This document shows positions 1-5,411 of a stretch of DNA of 6,608 nucleotides, piece by piece. Source of the DNA: Sulfurovum sp. (GTDB lineage Bacteria > Campylobacterota > Campylobacteria > Campylobacterales > Sulfurovaceae); NCBI GenBank assembly GCA_015663065.1, contig DQSX01000040.1:1-6608 (forward strand), given 5' to 3'. Both the position numbers and the translations under genes were made by a program. The notes under the pieces were generated by a model that saw only the letters and a program-made list of their open reading frames with translations, had not been told where the DNA came from and did no database searches. Position 1 is the first letter of the stretch, and every line of letters begins with the position of its first letter.

Positions 1-86
1 AAATGAAACCTGAACTATTTAAGATTTCACCCGATGCGTTTCGGGCTTATGCTTTTGATAAAGTGGAACAACGTGGTGGAACTTGA
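1..86 (+). CDS. 3' end of an unidentified protein-coding gene (partial)
   Basis: An open frame enters from the left edge and ends at a TGA at 84-86. The visible C-terminus contains KPELFKISPDAFRAY and ends in VEQRGGT. A Met codon lies at position 3, but no ribosome binding site can be judged there, so I treat the gene as cut by the window edge and not as a 27-codon gene. I do not recognise the family: the tail is polar and mixed in charge, with no membrane segment or known motif. The gene is co-oriented with the lipoprotein gene that starts 63 bases downstream, but a promoter-like -10 in that gap suggests separate transcription. An alternative is a fortuitous frame, since only 28 codons can be seen. 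Confidence 0.5.
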   Translation, partial: MKPELFKISPDAFRAYAFDKVEQRGGT

Positions 87-118
87 CAGTTAATTAACTT
101 ACATAAGTAAATATTGGG

Positions 119-124
119 TATGAT
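119..124 (+). promoter_or_regulatory. Probable -10 element for the 115-residue lipoprotein gene
   Basis: TATGAT stands 25 bases before the start codon, which would place transcription start near 131 and give a leader of about 19 bases. There is no good -35 at 17 bases. A TTGACA at 83-88 is 30 bases away, too far to pair with it. Weak -35 elements are common in Campylobacterota promoters, so the -10 alone is plausible but unproven. Confidence 0.4.
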
Positions 125-149
125 TTAAGTAATTAAACAAGGAAGATAG

Positions 150-497
150 ATGCATAAAATGTTAACACTGCCATTATTGGTATTTTCTATGGCAGGCATA
201 GTAGGATGTGCCGATACGGAGTCCATACCGAGTGATGATCTCTATACGACAGTGTCAGAGAAAAAAATGCCTTATTACTGTAAGCGTGAAGTGGCAAAAA
301 AGTTTGGGATATATTCTGGAGATATCTATCTCTATCCTATTGAATATAAGAGAGGTGCAAAAGTCATTTATGGACGTTACAGTGTGGACAGTACCCATTT
401 GAAAGAGTTTGCCTGTGTCTTTAACGCAGACGATACCTATGCCGGCATAAAAATACAGCATTCAAATGTAAAAAATACGCTGTGTTACGGTGACTAA
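150..497 (+). CDS. Predicted lipoprotein of unknown function, 115 aa
   Basis: The N-terminus is a lipoprotein signal: MHKM, a hydrophobic stretch (residues 5-18) and the lipobox IVGC with Cys20 as the lipidation site. After cleavage by signal peptidase II, about 95 residues would sit on the periplasmic side of a membrane. The mature part has three further cysteines (44, 89, 112) that could form a disulfide in the periplasm. Residues 42-100 look like one small folded domain, with YYCKREVAKKFGI, an IYLYP strand, VIYGRY and FACVFNADD. I do not recognise the family and assign no function. The start is supported by AAGGAAG at 139-145; the Met at residue 4 is too far from it. The gene is convergent with the SUF operon, 18 bases from its last stop codon, and is not obviously linked to it. 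Confidence 0.8.
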   Translation: MHKMLTLPLLVFSMAGIVGCADTESIPSDDLYTTVSEKKMPYYCKREVAKKFGIYSGDIYLYPIEYKRGAKVIYGRYSVDSTHLKEFACVFNADDTYAGIKIQHSNVKNTLCYGD

Positions 498-515
498 GAC
501 CTCACTACCGAGGGC

Positions 516-986
516 TTAAAGCAGCCCCATCGCCAGTTTGGCATCATCTGTCATTTTCTCCTGATTCCAGGGTGGATCAAAAACGATATCTACATCGATG
601 TTTTCAAGTCCGGATTGTCTGCTGACAATGCTTTTGACCAAGTCTATGATGACTTGGGAAAAGGAACAGGTTGCAGAGGTAAGTGTCATGGTGATCTTAC
701 ACATTTTAAGCATGGAGACTTCATTGGTCCAGCATTTTACTTCATAGACCAAGCCAAGGTCATAAATGTTCACCGGCAGTTCAGGATCGTAGATCTGTTT
801 AAGGTGTTCCACTACTTTTTCTTCCATTTCAGAGTCTGAAGGCTGTTTCTCTAAAAAGGCTTTTTTCTCTGCAGCCATTTTGGCATCGATGTCCACTTGA
901 GTATTTTTGGGAAACTTTGCTTCGTATGCTTCCAGTTCTGCTGTGGTTGTAGGTACGTCGTCTATTTTTATATTGTTGATGTCCAT
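516..986 (-). CDS. sufT: SufT-like MIP18/DUF59 family Fe-S cluster assembly factor, 156 aa
   Basis: The last gene of the SUF operon belongs to the MIP18 (DUF59, PaaD-like) family. Members assist maturation of cytoplasmic iron-sulfur proteins, probably by carrying clusters or helping their transfer. Residues 53-156 form the domain: YDPELPVNIYDLGLVYEV at 66-83, MTLTSATCSFS at 100-110 with the family's conserved Cys107, DPPW at 137-140, and a C-terminal MTDDAKLAMGL at 145-155. Residues 1-52 are a charged, Lys/Glu-rich extension that single-domain members of about 100 residues lack. The start lies 3 bases after the sufE stop, with AGAAGGAA just upstream inside the end of sufE, so translation is probably coupled. 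Family membership is clear. The symbol sufT rests on operon context; the exact biochemical role is inferred. Confidence 0.85.
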   Translation of the reverse strand: MDINNIKIDDVPTTTAELEAYEAKFPKNTQVDIDAKMAAEKKAFLEKQPSDSEMEEKVVEHLKQIYDPELPVNIYDLGLVYEVKCWTNEVSMLKMCKITMTLTSATCSFSQVIIDLVKSIVSRQSGLENIDVDIVFDPPWNQEKMTDDAKLAMGLL

Positions 987-989
987 CTT

Positions 990-1421
990 TTATTCCTTCT
1001 CTTTACAGCGTTTTGCGTAGGTATAGACTTTAGTTAAAAAGGCTTCCAAACTCTGCTGACGTACAGGTGAGAGTAGTTCTACCACACCCATCTCTTGCAG
1101 TTTGGCAGGATCAAAAGAGAGTATCTCGTCTGCTGTGCGGTTTCCAAAGATGTCAAGAAGCAGAGTGAGCATCCCTTTTGCCATCTCGGAAGTTCCTTCA
1201 CCACGTAAAATAAGTTTACCCTCTTTACATTCACCCATGAGCCAGGCAGCCGAGGCACAGCCCTCTACAAATGTGGCATCATTTTTCTCTTCATCAGGGA
1301 GGGTAGTATGCTTTTTCCCCAGATCAAAAATATATTCTATTTTATCGTTGGCAGTAGGAAAAAGATCAAAGTCTTCTTTGTACCGTGCTACCGTTTCCAG
1401 CATATTTTCTTGCCTATTCAT
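990..1421 (-). CDS. sufE: SufE family sulfur-acceptor protein, 143 aa
   Basis: SufE accepts sulfane sulfur from a cysteine desulfurase on a conserved cysteine and passes it to SufB. With the start chosen here, that cysteine is Cys55 in FVEGCASAAWL, matching the E. coli active-site motif GCQSxVW. Another family hallmark is LLSPVRQQSLEAFL near the C-terminus. The length of 143 residues is close to E. coli SufE (138). The frame is open 25 codons further upstream, but that would run into the end of sufD. The ATG at 1421 has AAAGGA six bases before it and gives the normal family N-terminus (MNRQENMLETV). It lies 10 bases after the sufD stop, and the stop TAA is part of the binding site. No SufS partner is encoded in this operon. 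Confidence 0.92.
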   Translation of the reverse strand: MNRQENMLETVARYKEDFDLFPTANDKIEYIFDLGKKHTTLPDEEKNDATFVEGCASAAWLMGECKEGKLILRGEGTSEMAKGMLTLLLDIFGNRTADEILSFDPAKLQEMGVVELLSPVRQQSLEAFLTKVYTYAKRCKEKE

Positions 1422-1427
1422 AGTTTT

Positions 1428-1433
1428 TCCTTT
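1428..1433 (-). promoter_or_regulatory. Ribosome binding site fixing the sufE start
   Basis: AAAGGA on the minus strand, six bases from the ATG at 1421, overlaps the TAA stop of sufD (1432-1434). This supports the short start over the upstream in-frame ATG at 1496 and suggests translational coupling from sufD to sufE. Confidence 0.75.
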
Positions 1434-2613
1434 ATTGGTGAGCAGCATAAAATACTGCTTCAAATGCTTCTTTAATGCGTTCCTGATGTCTGGCATCTTT
1501 GACTGTTTCTATGAGCGTATTGGCAAAGGCAATGACAAGCATTTTACGTGCCTCGACATAAGAAATACCACGGCTTTGCAGGTAAAAAAGCTGTTTTTCA
1601 TCGAGTTGCCCTGTGGTTGATCCGTGTGATGCTTCGAGTTCATCAATGTAAATTTCCAGTTGTGGTTTTGAAACCATATAGGCTTTTTCATCTAACAAGA
1701 TCGCTTTAGAATTTTGCTGCGCTTTCGTGTACTTCGCAGCATGTTCCACTCTGATGAGTGCATCAAAGATACCTCTTGCCTTACCATCAAGGATGTTCTT
1801 GGCTTCCTGTTTGGAAGTAGAATGCTCCCCTTTGTGGATGATCTGAGAAACGGTACCGCGCTTGGCATCCTGATTGAGGTAGAGCAGGTGTCCAGCTTCT
1901 ACATGTGCACGAGTGTCAAGATCTACTTTAAGTATTTGCAGACCTTGCTCTCCACCGAGGTCAAAACTCTTTAAGAGTGCATTGGCCTGTTTTGCAACAT
2001 TGACTCTGTTGGAAGCTACCATGTTGTACTGTTGTGACTGCATGGTTTGCAGTTTGACCACGTTGAGTGTAGAGTCTTGTGCAATGTGCATATCGTACCC
2101 ATAAAGTACCAGTGAGTTTTTAATGGCGTCAGCCACAAAATTCTCATAAAGTGTGGCATGACGGTTGCTTTGGTTGTAGAGTACAATACGGTAAGAGATC
2201 AATGTTTCACTTTGGGTGAAACGGTGTTCAAGGTCAAGTTCCACATCTCCGTCAACTTCTATTTTAATGACCTGAGGTGAGAGCAAGTGACCCAGATAAT
2301 AGAGCGGATCAAAATGCTCCATGTCTATCTGTTCACAGCTTTCTGTATAAATACGCAAACCCTTGGGTGCAGCCGTGACGACACCATCTGTAATGATGAT
2401 CTTCTCGCTCTCTGCTATGGTTTTTGGCAGATAGTCAAGTGTTTTGTACTCTTTTTCAAAGAGGGTTTCAGCATCAAAATAACGGTAGGTTTCAGACTTT
2501 TTACTTGGCAGACCAAGGGTCACAAAGCGTTCAGCCAAAGCCTCTCTTCCTTTTACATTCAAAGCAGAGAGCAATGCCTCTACTTTCATGTCTTTTAAGT
2601 CAGAGAGTTTCAT
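1432..2613 (-). CDS. sufD: SufD, Fe-S cluster scaffold subunit of the SufBCD complex, 393 aa
   Basis: SufD pairs with SufB and binds SufC to make the SufBC2D scaffold on which clusters are assembled in the cytoplasm. The C-terminal third carries the family signature: EASHGSTTGQLDEKQLFYL at 327-345, then SRGIS and EARKMLV. His330 aligns with E. coli SufD His360, a residue needed for cluster formation. The position matching E. coli Cys358 appears to be Ala328. The middle section (about 115-310) is the beta-helix core, rich in alternating hydrophobic residues. The N-terminal part (1-60) has the LGLPSKKSETYRY type motif of the SufD N-terminal domain. At 393 residues it is slightly shorter than E. 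coli SufD (423). Its ATG overlaps the sufC stop as ATGA, with GAGGAAG as binding site, so expression is coupled to sufC. Confidence 0.93.
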   Translation of the reverse strand: MKLSDLKDMKVEALLSALNVKGREALAERFVTLGLPSKKSETYRYFDAETLFEKEYKTLDYLPKTIAESEKIIITDGVVTAAPKGLRIYTESCEQIDMEHFDPLYYLGHLLSPQVIKIEVDGDVELDLEHRFTQSETLISYRIVLYNQSNRHATLYENFVADAIKNSLVLYGYDMHIAQDSTLNVVKLQTMQSQQYNMVASNRVNVAKQANALLKSFDLGGEQGLQILKVDLDTRAHVEAGHLLYLNQDAKRGTVSQIIHKGEHSTSKQEAKNILDGKARGIFDALIRVEHAAKYTKAQQNSKAILLDEKAYMVSKPQLEIYIDELEASHGSTTGQLDEKQLFYLQSRGISYVEARKMLVIAFANTLIETVKDARHQERIKEAFEAVFYAAHQ

Positions 2614-3365
2614 TTCTCTTCCTCAATGCTGTCGTATCCATGTTCCTCAAGCTCTCCTACCAGTTCAGGACCAGCGGTTTTGATGATCTTTCCCTCTTTG
2701 AGTACGTGGATGTAGTCAGGCTCAATGTAGTCCAATATACGTGAATAGTGGGTAATGACAAGGAAAGAGCGTTTGCCGTCTTTCATCTTGTTGATCCCTT
2801 CAGAGACTGCACGTAAAGCATCGATGTCAAGCCCTGAGTCGATCTCATCGAGGATGATGACTTCAGGTTCAAGTATGAGCATTTGCAAAATTTCATTACG
2901 CTTTTTCTCTCCGCCTGAGAAACCTTCATTGAGTGAACGGCTTATCATGTCTGACTTCATACCAAGCATTTCCAAATGGTCTCTCATCAGACGCAGGAAC
3001 TCTGCTGCATTCAACTCTTCTTTGCCTTCATGTTTGCGTTTGGCATTGAGTGCGGTTCTTAAAAAGTAGGCATTGTTGACTCCCGGTATCTCTACAGGGT
3101 GCTGAAAAGAGAGGAAGATGCCCTCTAAGGCACGCTCTTCTGCTTCCATATCTCTAATGCTTTTGCCTTTGTAGGTGATGTCTCCACCTGTGACTTCTAC
3201 ATCATAGTGACCTACTAGAGCTTTTGAAAGTGTTGATTTTCCTGCACCGTTTGGTCCCATGATGGCATGTACTTTTCCCGGTTCAAGTTCTAAATTAAGC
3301 CCTTTAAGTATGTCCTTGTCACCGATCTTTGCCTGTAAATTCTCTATTTTCATCACTGTACTCAT
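2610..3365 (-). CDS. sufC: SufC, ATPase subunit of the SUF scaffold, 251 aa
   Basis: SufC is a cytoplasmic ABC-type ATPase without membrane partners. Its ATP-driven dimerisation opens the SufB-SufD interface so that a cluster can be built. All ATPase motifs are intact: Walker A GPNGAGKS at 37-44, Q-loop Gln88, signature FSGGEKKRNEI at 149-159, Walker B VIILDEID at 169-176 with catalytic Glu174, D-loop SGLD at 177-180 and H-loop His206. The length matches the family (about 250). FSGGEKKRNE is characteristic of SufC as opposed to transporter ATPases. The start at 3365 has GAAGGAAG upstream and overlaps the sufB stop as ATGA; a second Met at residue 5 has no comparable site. The gene lies between sufB and sufD, the usual order. 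Confidence 0.97.
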   Translation of the reverse strand: MSTVMKIENLQAKIGDKDILKGLNLELEPGKVHAIMGPNGAGKSTLSKALVGHYDVEVTGGDITYKGKSIRDMEAEERALEGIFLSFQHPVEIPGVNNAYFLRTALNAKRKHEGKEELNAAEFLRLMRDHLEMLGMKSDMISRSLNEGFSGGEKKRNEILQMLILEPEVIILDEIDSGLDIDALRAVSEGINKMKDGKRSFLVITHYSRILDYIEPDYIHVLKEGKIIKTAGPELVGELEEHGYDSIEEEK

Positions 3366-4801
3366 CCTACACTTCCTTCTAATGTTAATTCTAATAATGC
3401 TTTGGCTTCCACTGCATACTCCATAGGGAGTTGGGAAAAGACCTGTTTACAAAAACCATGCACGATCATAGAGACCGCATCTTCTTCATTAATACCTCGT
3501 TGACGCAGATAAAAAAGCTGTTCATCTGAGATCTTTGAAGTGGTTGCTTCATGCTCTATCTGTCCCTGAGTATCTTTAGACTCCAGGTACGGAAAAGTGT
3601 GGGCACCGCAGTTTGAACCTATGAGCAGAGAGTCACACTCAGAGTAGTTCCTCGATCCCGTGGCATTCGCCCCGATCTTCACCAAGCCTCTATAGGTATT
3701 TTGCCCTTTCATGGCAGAGATACCTTTTGAGATGATGGTTGAGCTGGTATTTTTACCAAGGTGTATCATCTTTGTTCCGGTATCTGCCTGCTGGGCAAGG
3801 GTGGTCACGGCAACAGAGTAAAATTCCCCTACAGAGTTGTCACCCTTGAGTATACAGGAGGGGTATTTCCATGTAATGGCAGAGCCAGTCTCCACCTGTG
3901 TCCATGAAACTTTTGCATTTTCTCCCTGACAGATGGCACGCTTGGTAACAAAGTTATAGATACCGCCTTTACCTGTTTCATCTCCGGGGTACCAGTTCTG
4001 AATAGTCGAGTATTTGATCTCTGCATCTTTTAGGATGACCAGTTCTACCACGGCAGCATGTAACTGATGGTCGTCACGTGTGGGTGCAGAACAGCCTTCA
4101 TTGTAAGAAACATACGAGCCTTCATCTGCGACAATGAGTGTACGTTCAAACTGACCGGTATTGAGCGCATTGATCCTAAAGTAAGTACTCAGCTCCATAG
4201 GACAGCGTGTGCCTTTTGGAATGTAAACAAAGGTTCCATCCGTAAAGACCGCTGAATTCAGTGCAGCAAAGTAGTTGTCTGCCATGGGTACGACTGAGAA
4301 CATATATTTTTTTATGAGTTCCGGGTAGTCACGAATGGCATCAGAGATGGAACAGAAAATAACACCATGCTTTTTAAGTTCATCAGAGTAGGTGGTTTTC
4401 ACTGAAACAGAATCTACCACGGCATCCACAGCTACTTTGACCCCTGCAAGCTGTTTTTGCTCTTCCAGTGAGATACCAAGCTTGTTGTAGGCTTCCAGGA
4501 TCTTAGGGTCCACTTCGTCCAGACTGTCAATGCCTTCTTTGGGTGCTGAAAAGTAAGAGATAGACTGGTAGTCAATAGGCTCATAATCCAAGTGTCCCCA
4601 GTGTGGTTCAGTCATGGTTTCCCACTTTTTCAACGCTTTAAGACGAAGCTCAAGCATCCACTCGGGTTCATCTTTCTTTTTTGAGATGAATTTAATGGTA
4701 CTTTCATCCAGTCCGGGAGGTACTGTTTCGGTTTCAATGTCTATCTCAAAACCCAGAGCATAGTCACCCGAAACGGCTTTATCCAATCCTTCATTTGCCA
4801 T
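3362..4801 (-). CDS. sufB: SufB, Fe-S cluster assembly scaffold protein, 479 aa
   Basis: SufB receives persulfide sulfur and, with SufD and SufC, hosts nascent iron-sulfur clusters. The protein appears collinear with E. coli SufB (495 residues) with a constant offset of 16 at its C-terminus. Cys389 in NYSECDSLLIG corresponds to Cys405, the sulfur acceptor and cluster site, and Glu418 in IEHEAT corresponds to Glu434. Other conserved blocks are FVYIPKGTRCPMELSTYFRIN at 191-211, EGCSAP at 235-240, the QNWYPGD stretch at 268-274 and ATTSKISDEQLFYLRQRGI at 419-437. The N-terminal 60 residues, with PEWMLELRLKALKKW, are typical. The start has AAGGAT five bases upstream. It is the first gene of the operon and has its own strong promoter. 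No disruption or odd base use is visible. Confidence 0.97.
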   Translation of the reverse strand: MANEGLDKAVSGDYALGFEIDIETETVPPGLDESTIKFISKKKDEPEWMLELRLKALKKWETMTEPHWGHLDYEPIDYQSISYFSAPKEGIDSLDEVDPKILEAYNKLGISLEEQKQLAGVKVAVDAVVDSVSVKTTYSDELKKHGVIFCSISDAIRDYPELIKKYMFSVVPMADNYFAALNSAVFTDGTFVYIPKGTRCPMELSTYFRINALNTGQFERTLIVADEGSYVSYNEGCSAPTRDDHQLHAAVVELVILKDAEIKYSTIQNWYPGDETGKGGIYNFVTKRAICQGENAKVSWTQVETGSAITWKYPSCILKGDNSVGEFYSVAVTTLAQQADTGTKMIHLGKNTSSTIISKGISAMKGQNTYRGLVKIGANATGSRNYSECDSLLIGSNCGAHTFPYLESKDTQGQIEHEATTSKISDEQLFYLRQRGINEEDAVSMIVHGFCKQVFSQLPMEYAVEAKALLELTLEGSVG

Positions 4802-4832
4802 GTTGATCCTTAATCAGATATATTTAGTCCTA

Positions 4833-4861
4833 TTTATAGCACAAAAACTTAAATGGGTCAA
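4833..4861 (-). promoter_or_regulatory. Strong housekeeping-sigma promoter of the suf operon
   Basis: On the minus strand TTGACC (4856-4861) is followed after exactly 17 bases by TATAAA (4833-4838). A TG one base upstream of the -10 makes it an extended -10. Predicted transcription start is near 4826, giving a leader of about 25 bases that holds the sufB binding site. The leader has no hairpin or riboswitch-like structure. I looked for a clean IscR-type or Fur-type palindrome over the promoter and saw none that convinced me, so the regulator is unknown. Confidence 0.8.
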
Positions 4862-4890
4862 GTGTGCTTACTTCAGAACCTGTCCATCTT

Positions 4891-4906
4891 TAATATTTTA
4901 ATATTT
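4891..4906. repeat. AT-only tandem repeat, two copies of TAATATTT
   Basis: TAATATTT occurs twice head to tail between the tRNA 3' end and the suf promoter. On the minus strand it lies about 30 bases upstream of the suf -35. It is too far upstream for a classical UP element and has no GC stem or T-run typical of a terminator. It could be no more than AT-rich spacer. Confidence 0.35.
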
Positions 4907-4922
4907 TCTCCACTGTTGTTAT

Positions 4923-4998
4923 TGGTATTCCTAAGAGGACTCGAACCTCTAGCTACGCCTTAGGAGGGCACTGCTTTATCCAGTTAAGCGATAGGAAC
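4923..4998 (-). tRNA. tRNA-Arg, anticodon CCT (reads AGG)
   Basis: A complete cloverleaf folds by eye in 76 bases. The acceptor stem is GTTCCTA with TAGGAAT, including a G-U first pair. The D-stem is GCTT/AAGC with a loop carrying GG. The anticodon stem GTGCC/GGCGT encloses loop CTCCTAA. A 4-base variable loop follows, then T-stem AGAGG/CCTCT with loop TTCGAGT. Discriminator A at 4926 precedes an encoded CCA (4925-4923). The anticodon at 4964-4962 is CCT, so the tRNA is arginine-specific for the AGG codon. The first base coincides with the last base of the small lipoprotein gene's stop codon. No GC-hairpin terminator is visible between its 3' end and sufB, so some transcripts may run on into the suf operon. 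Confidence 0.96.
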
Positions 4999-5171
4999 TA
5001 CTTTGTGGAGTTATTATAAGTCTGAGACCAAGTCTTTTGACTCTCCTGATGTGCTTTGAACTCCTGATAGCTTATGGGTTTTGTGCTACATTTTGGTGCA
5101 GGGTCATCCTCTGCACATCCCGTAGCCAAGAGTGCAAAGGCAAATAGACCAAGCCATACGGTTTGTTTCAT
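4998..5171 (-). CDS. Small lipoprotein-like protein, 57 aa, stop codon overlapping the tRNA
   Basis: The reading frame starts at ATG 5171 and ends at TAG 5000-4998. The N-terminus MKQTVWLGLFAFALLATGC is a short signal peptide (Lys2, a hydrophobic core at about residues 5-16) ending in a lipobox-like ATGC with Cys19. The mature part is only about 39 residues: acidic at first (AEDD), one more cysteine (Cys28), then polar and Gln/Ser-rich. I recognise no family. Support for its reality comes from AAAGGT upstream of the ATG, a good promoter further upstream and the clear signal-peptide layout. It resembles the many small lipoproteins found beside unrelated genes, and it may also serve as the transcribed lead-in to the tRNA. 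The final G of TAG is the first base of the mature tRNA. Confidence 0.72.
   Translation of the reverse strand: MKQTVWLGLFAFALLATGCAEDDPAPKCSTKPISYQEFKAHQESQKTWSQTYNNSTK
5013..5018 (-). promoter_or_regulatory. Possible internal -10 element for the tRNA-Arg
   Basis: A perfect TATAAT on the minus strand lies 14 bases before the tRNA, inside the final codons of the small lipoprotein gene (Tyr52-Asn53). The best -35 candidates about 17 bases upstream are poor (GTCAAA). It could drive the tRNA alone with a leader of about 8 bases. It may equally be chance, given that TAT AAT is plain coding sequence. Confidence 0.4.
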
Positions 5172-5203
5172 TTTTTTGATACCTTTCTATCGTCATAGTA
5201 TAG

Positions 5204-5231
5204 ATTATATCAAAACACTTTGAAATGGCAA
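5204..5231 (-). promoter_or_regulatory. Promoter of the small lipoprotein gene and tRNA-Arg
   Basis: On the minus strand TTGCCA (5226-5231) and TATAAT (5204-5209) are 16 bases apart, and TGA before the -10 makes it extended. Transcription would start near 5197, leaving about 25 bases before the ATG with AAAGGT as binding site. It is back to back with the helicase promoter; the two -35 elements are 12 bases apart. Confidence 0.7.
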
Positions 5232-5243
5232 AATGCAACGTTA

Positions 5244-5271
5244 TTGGTCTGTTAATAAATTACGCTATAAT
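5244..5271 (+). promoter_or_regulatory. Promoter of the DEAD-box helicase gene
   Basis: A perfect TATAAT at 5266-5271 follows a weak -35 TTGGTC at 5244-5249 with a 16-base spacer. Predicted start near 5278 gives a long leader of about 134 bases before the helicase ATG. No better -10 is seen closer to the gene, although the stretch 5390-5402 is AT-rich. Confidence 0.6.
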
Positions 5272-5277
5272 GTCAGA

Positions 5278-5411
5278 CTAATTTAAGCGTACATCGGTCA
5301 ACGACTTTCTTTTTTAACCATTCTTTGGTTTACAAATCAAACACATACTCAGCCTAAGACCGACCTATTTACCAATATGGTAGGCTCGGATAATTATACA
5401 TTAGGATACTT
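5278..5411 (+). promoter_or_regulatory. Long structured 5' leader of the helicase gene
   Basis: The leader holds several short inverted repeats. TCGGTC (5294-5299) can pair with GACCGA (5358-5363). AACCA (5316-5320) can pair with TGGTT (5326-5330). AGCCTA (5351-5356) can pair with TAGGCT (5381-5386). CCGA plus CCTA (5360-5367) can pair with TAGG plus TCGG (5381-5389), with one bulged C. TACCA/TGGTA around 5370-5382 can form a tight hairpin. Several of these exclude each other. The binding site AGGA (5403-5406) lies just after the last hairpin. Long leaders with autoregulation or cold response are known for some bacterial DEAD-box helicase genes; applying that here is inference. It matches no named riboswitch that I recognise. 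Confidence 0.45.

Noticed and set aside
83..88. Perfect TTGACA as -35 for the 115-residue lipoprotein gene
   Set aside because: It lies 30 bases from the TATGAT and overlaps the stop of the preceding frame; no acceptable -10 sits at 16-18 bases, so it is probably chance.
512..527. Inverted repeat GGGCT/AGCCC between the convergent lipoprotein and sufT genes as a bidirectional terminator
   Set aside because: The stem is only 5 base pairs, overlaps the sufT stop codon and has no T-run on either strand, so a terminator call is not supported.
1102..1620. Long plus-strand frame of 172 codons across sufE and the end of sufD
   Set aside because: It lies antisense to two well-supported genes and has a Ser/Phe-rich composition typical of a reverse-strand shadow.
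4813..4840. IscR/Rrf2-type or Fur-type operator over the suf promoter
   Set aside because: ATAGGACTAAATATATC slightly recalls an IscR site, but the two halves do not form a palindrome when compared base by base, and no Fur-like dyad is present.
4923..4998. tRNA-Arg as an attachment site of an integrated element
   Set aside because: tRNA genes are common integration targets, but I see no integrase gene and no second copy of the tRNA 3' end in the window, and the flanking genes are housekeeping.
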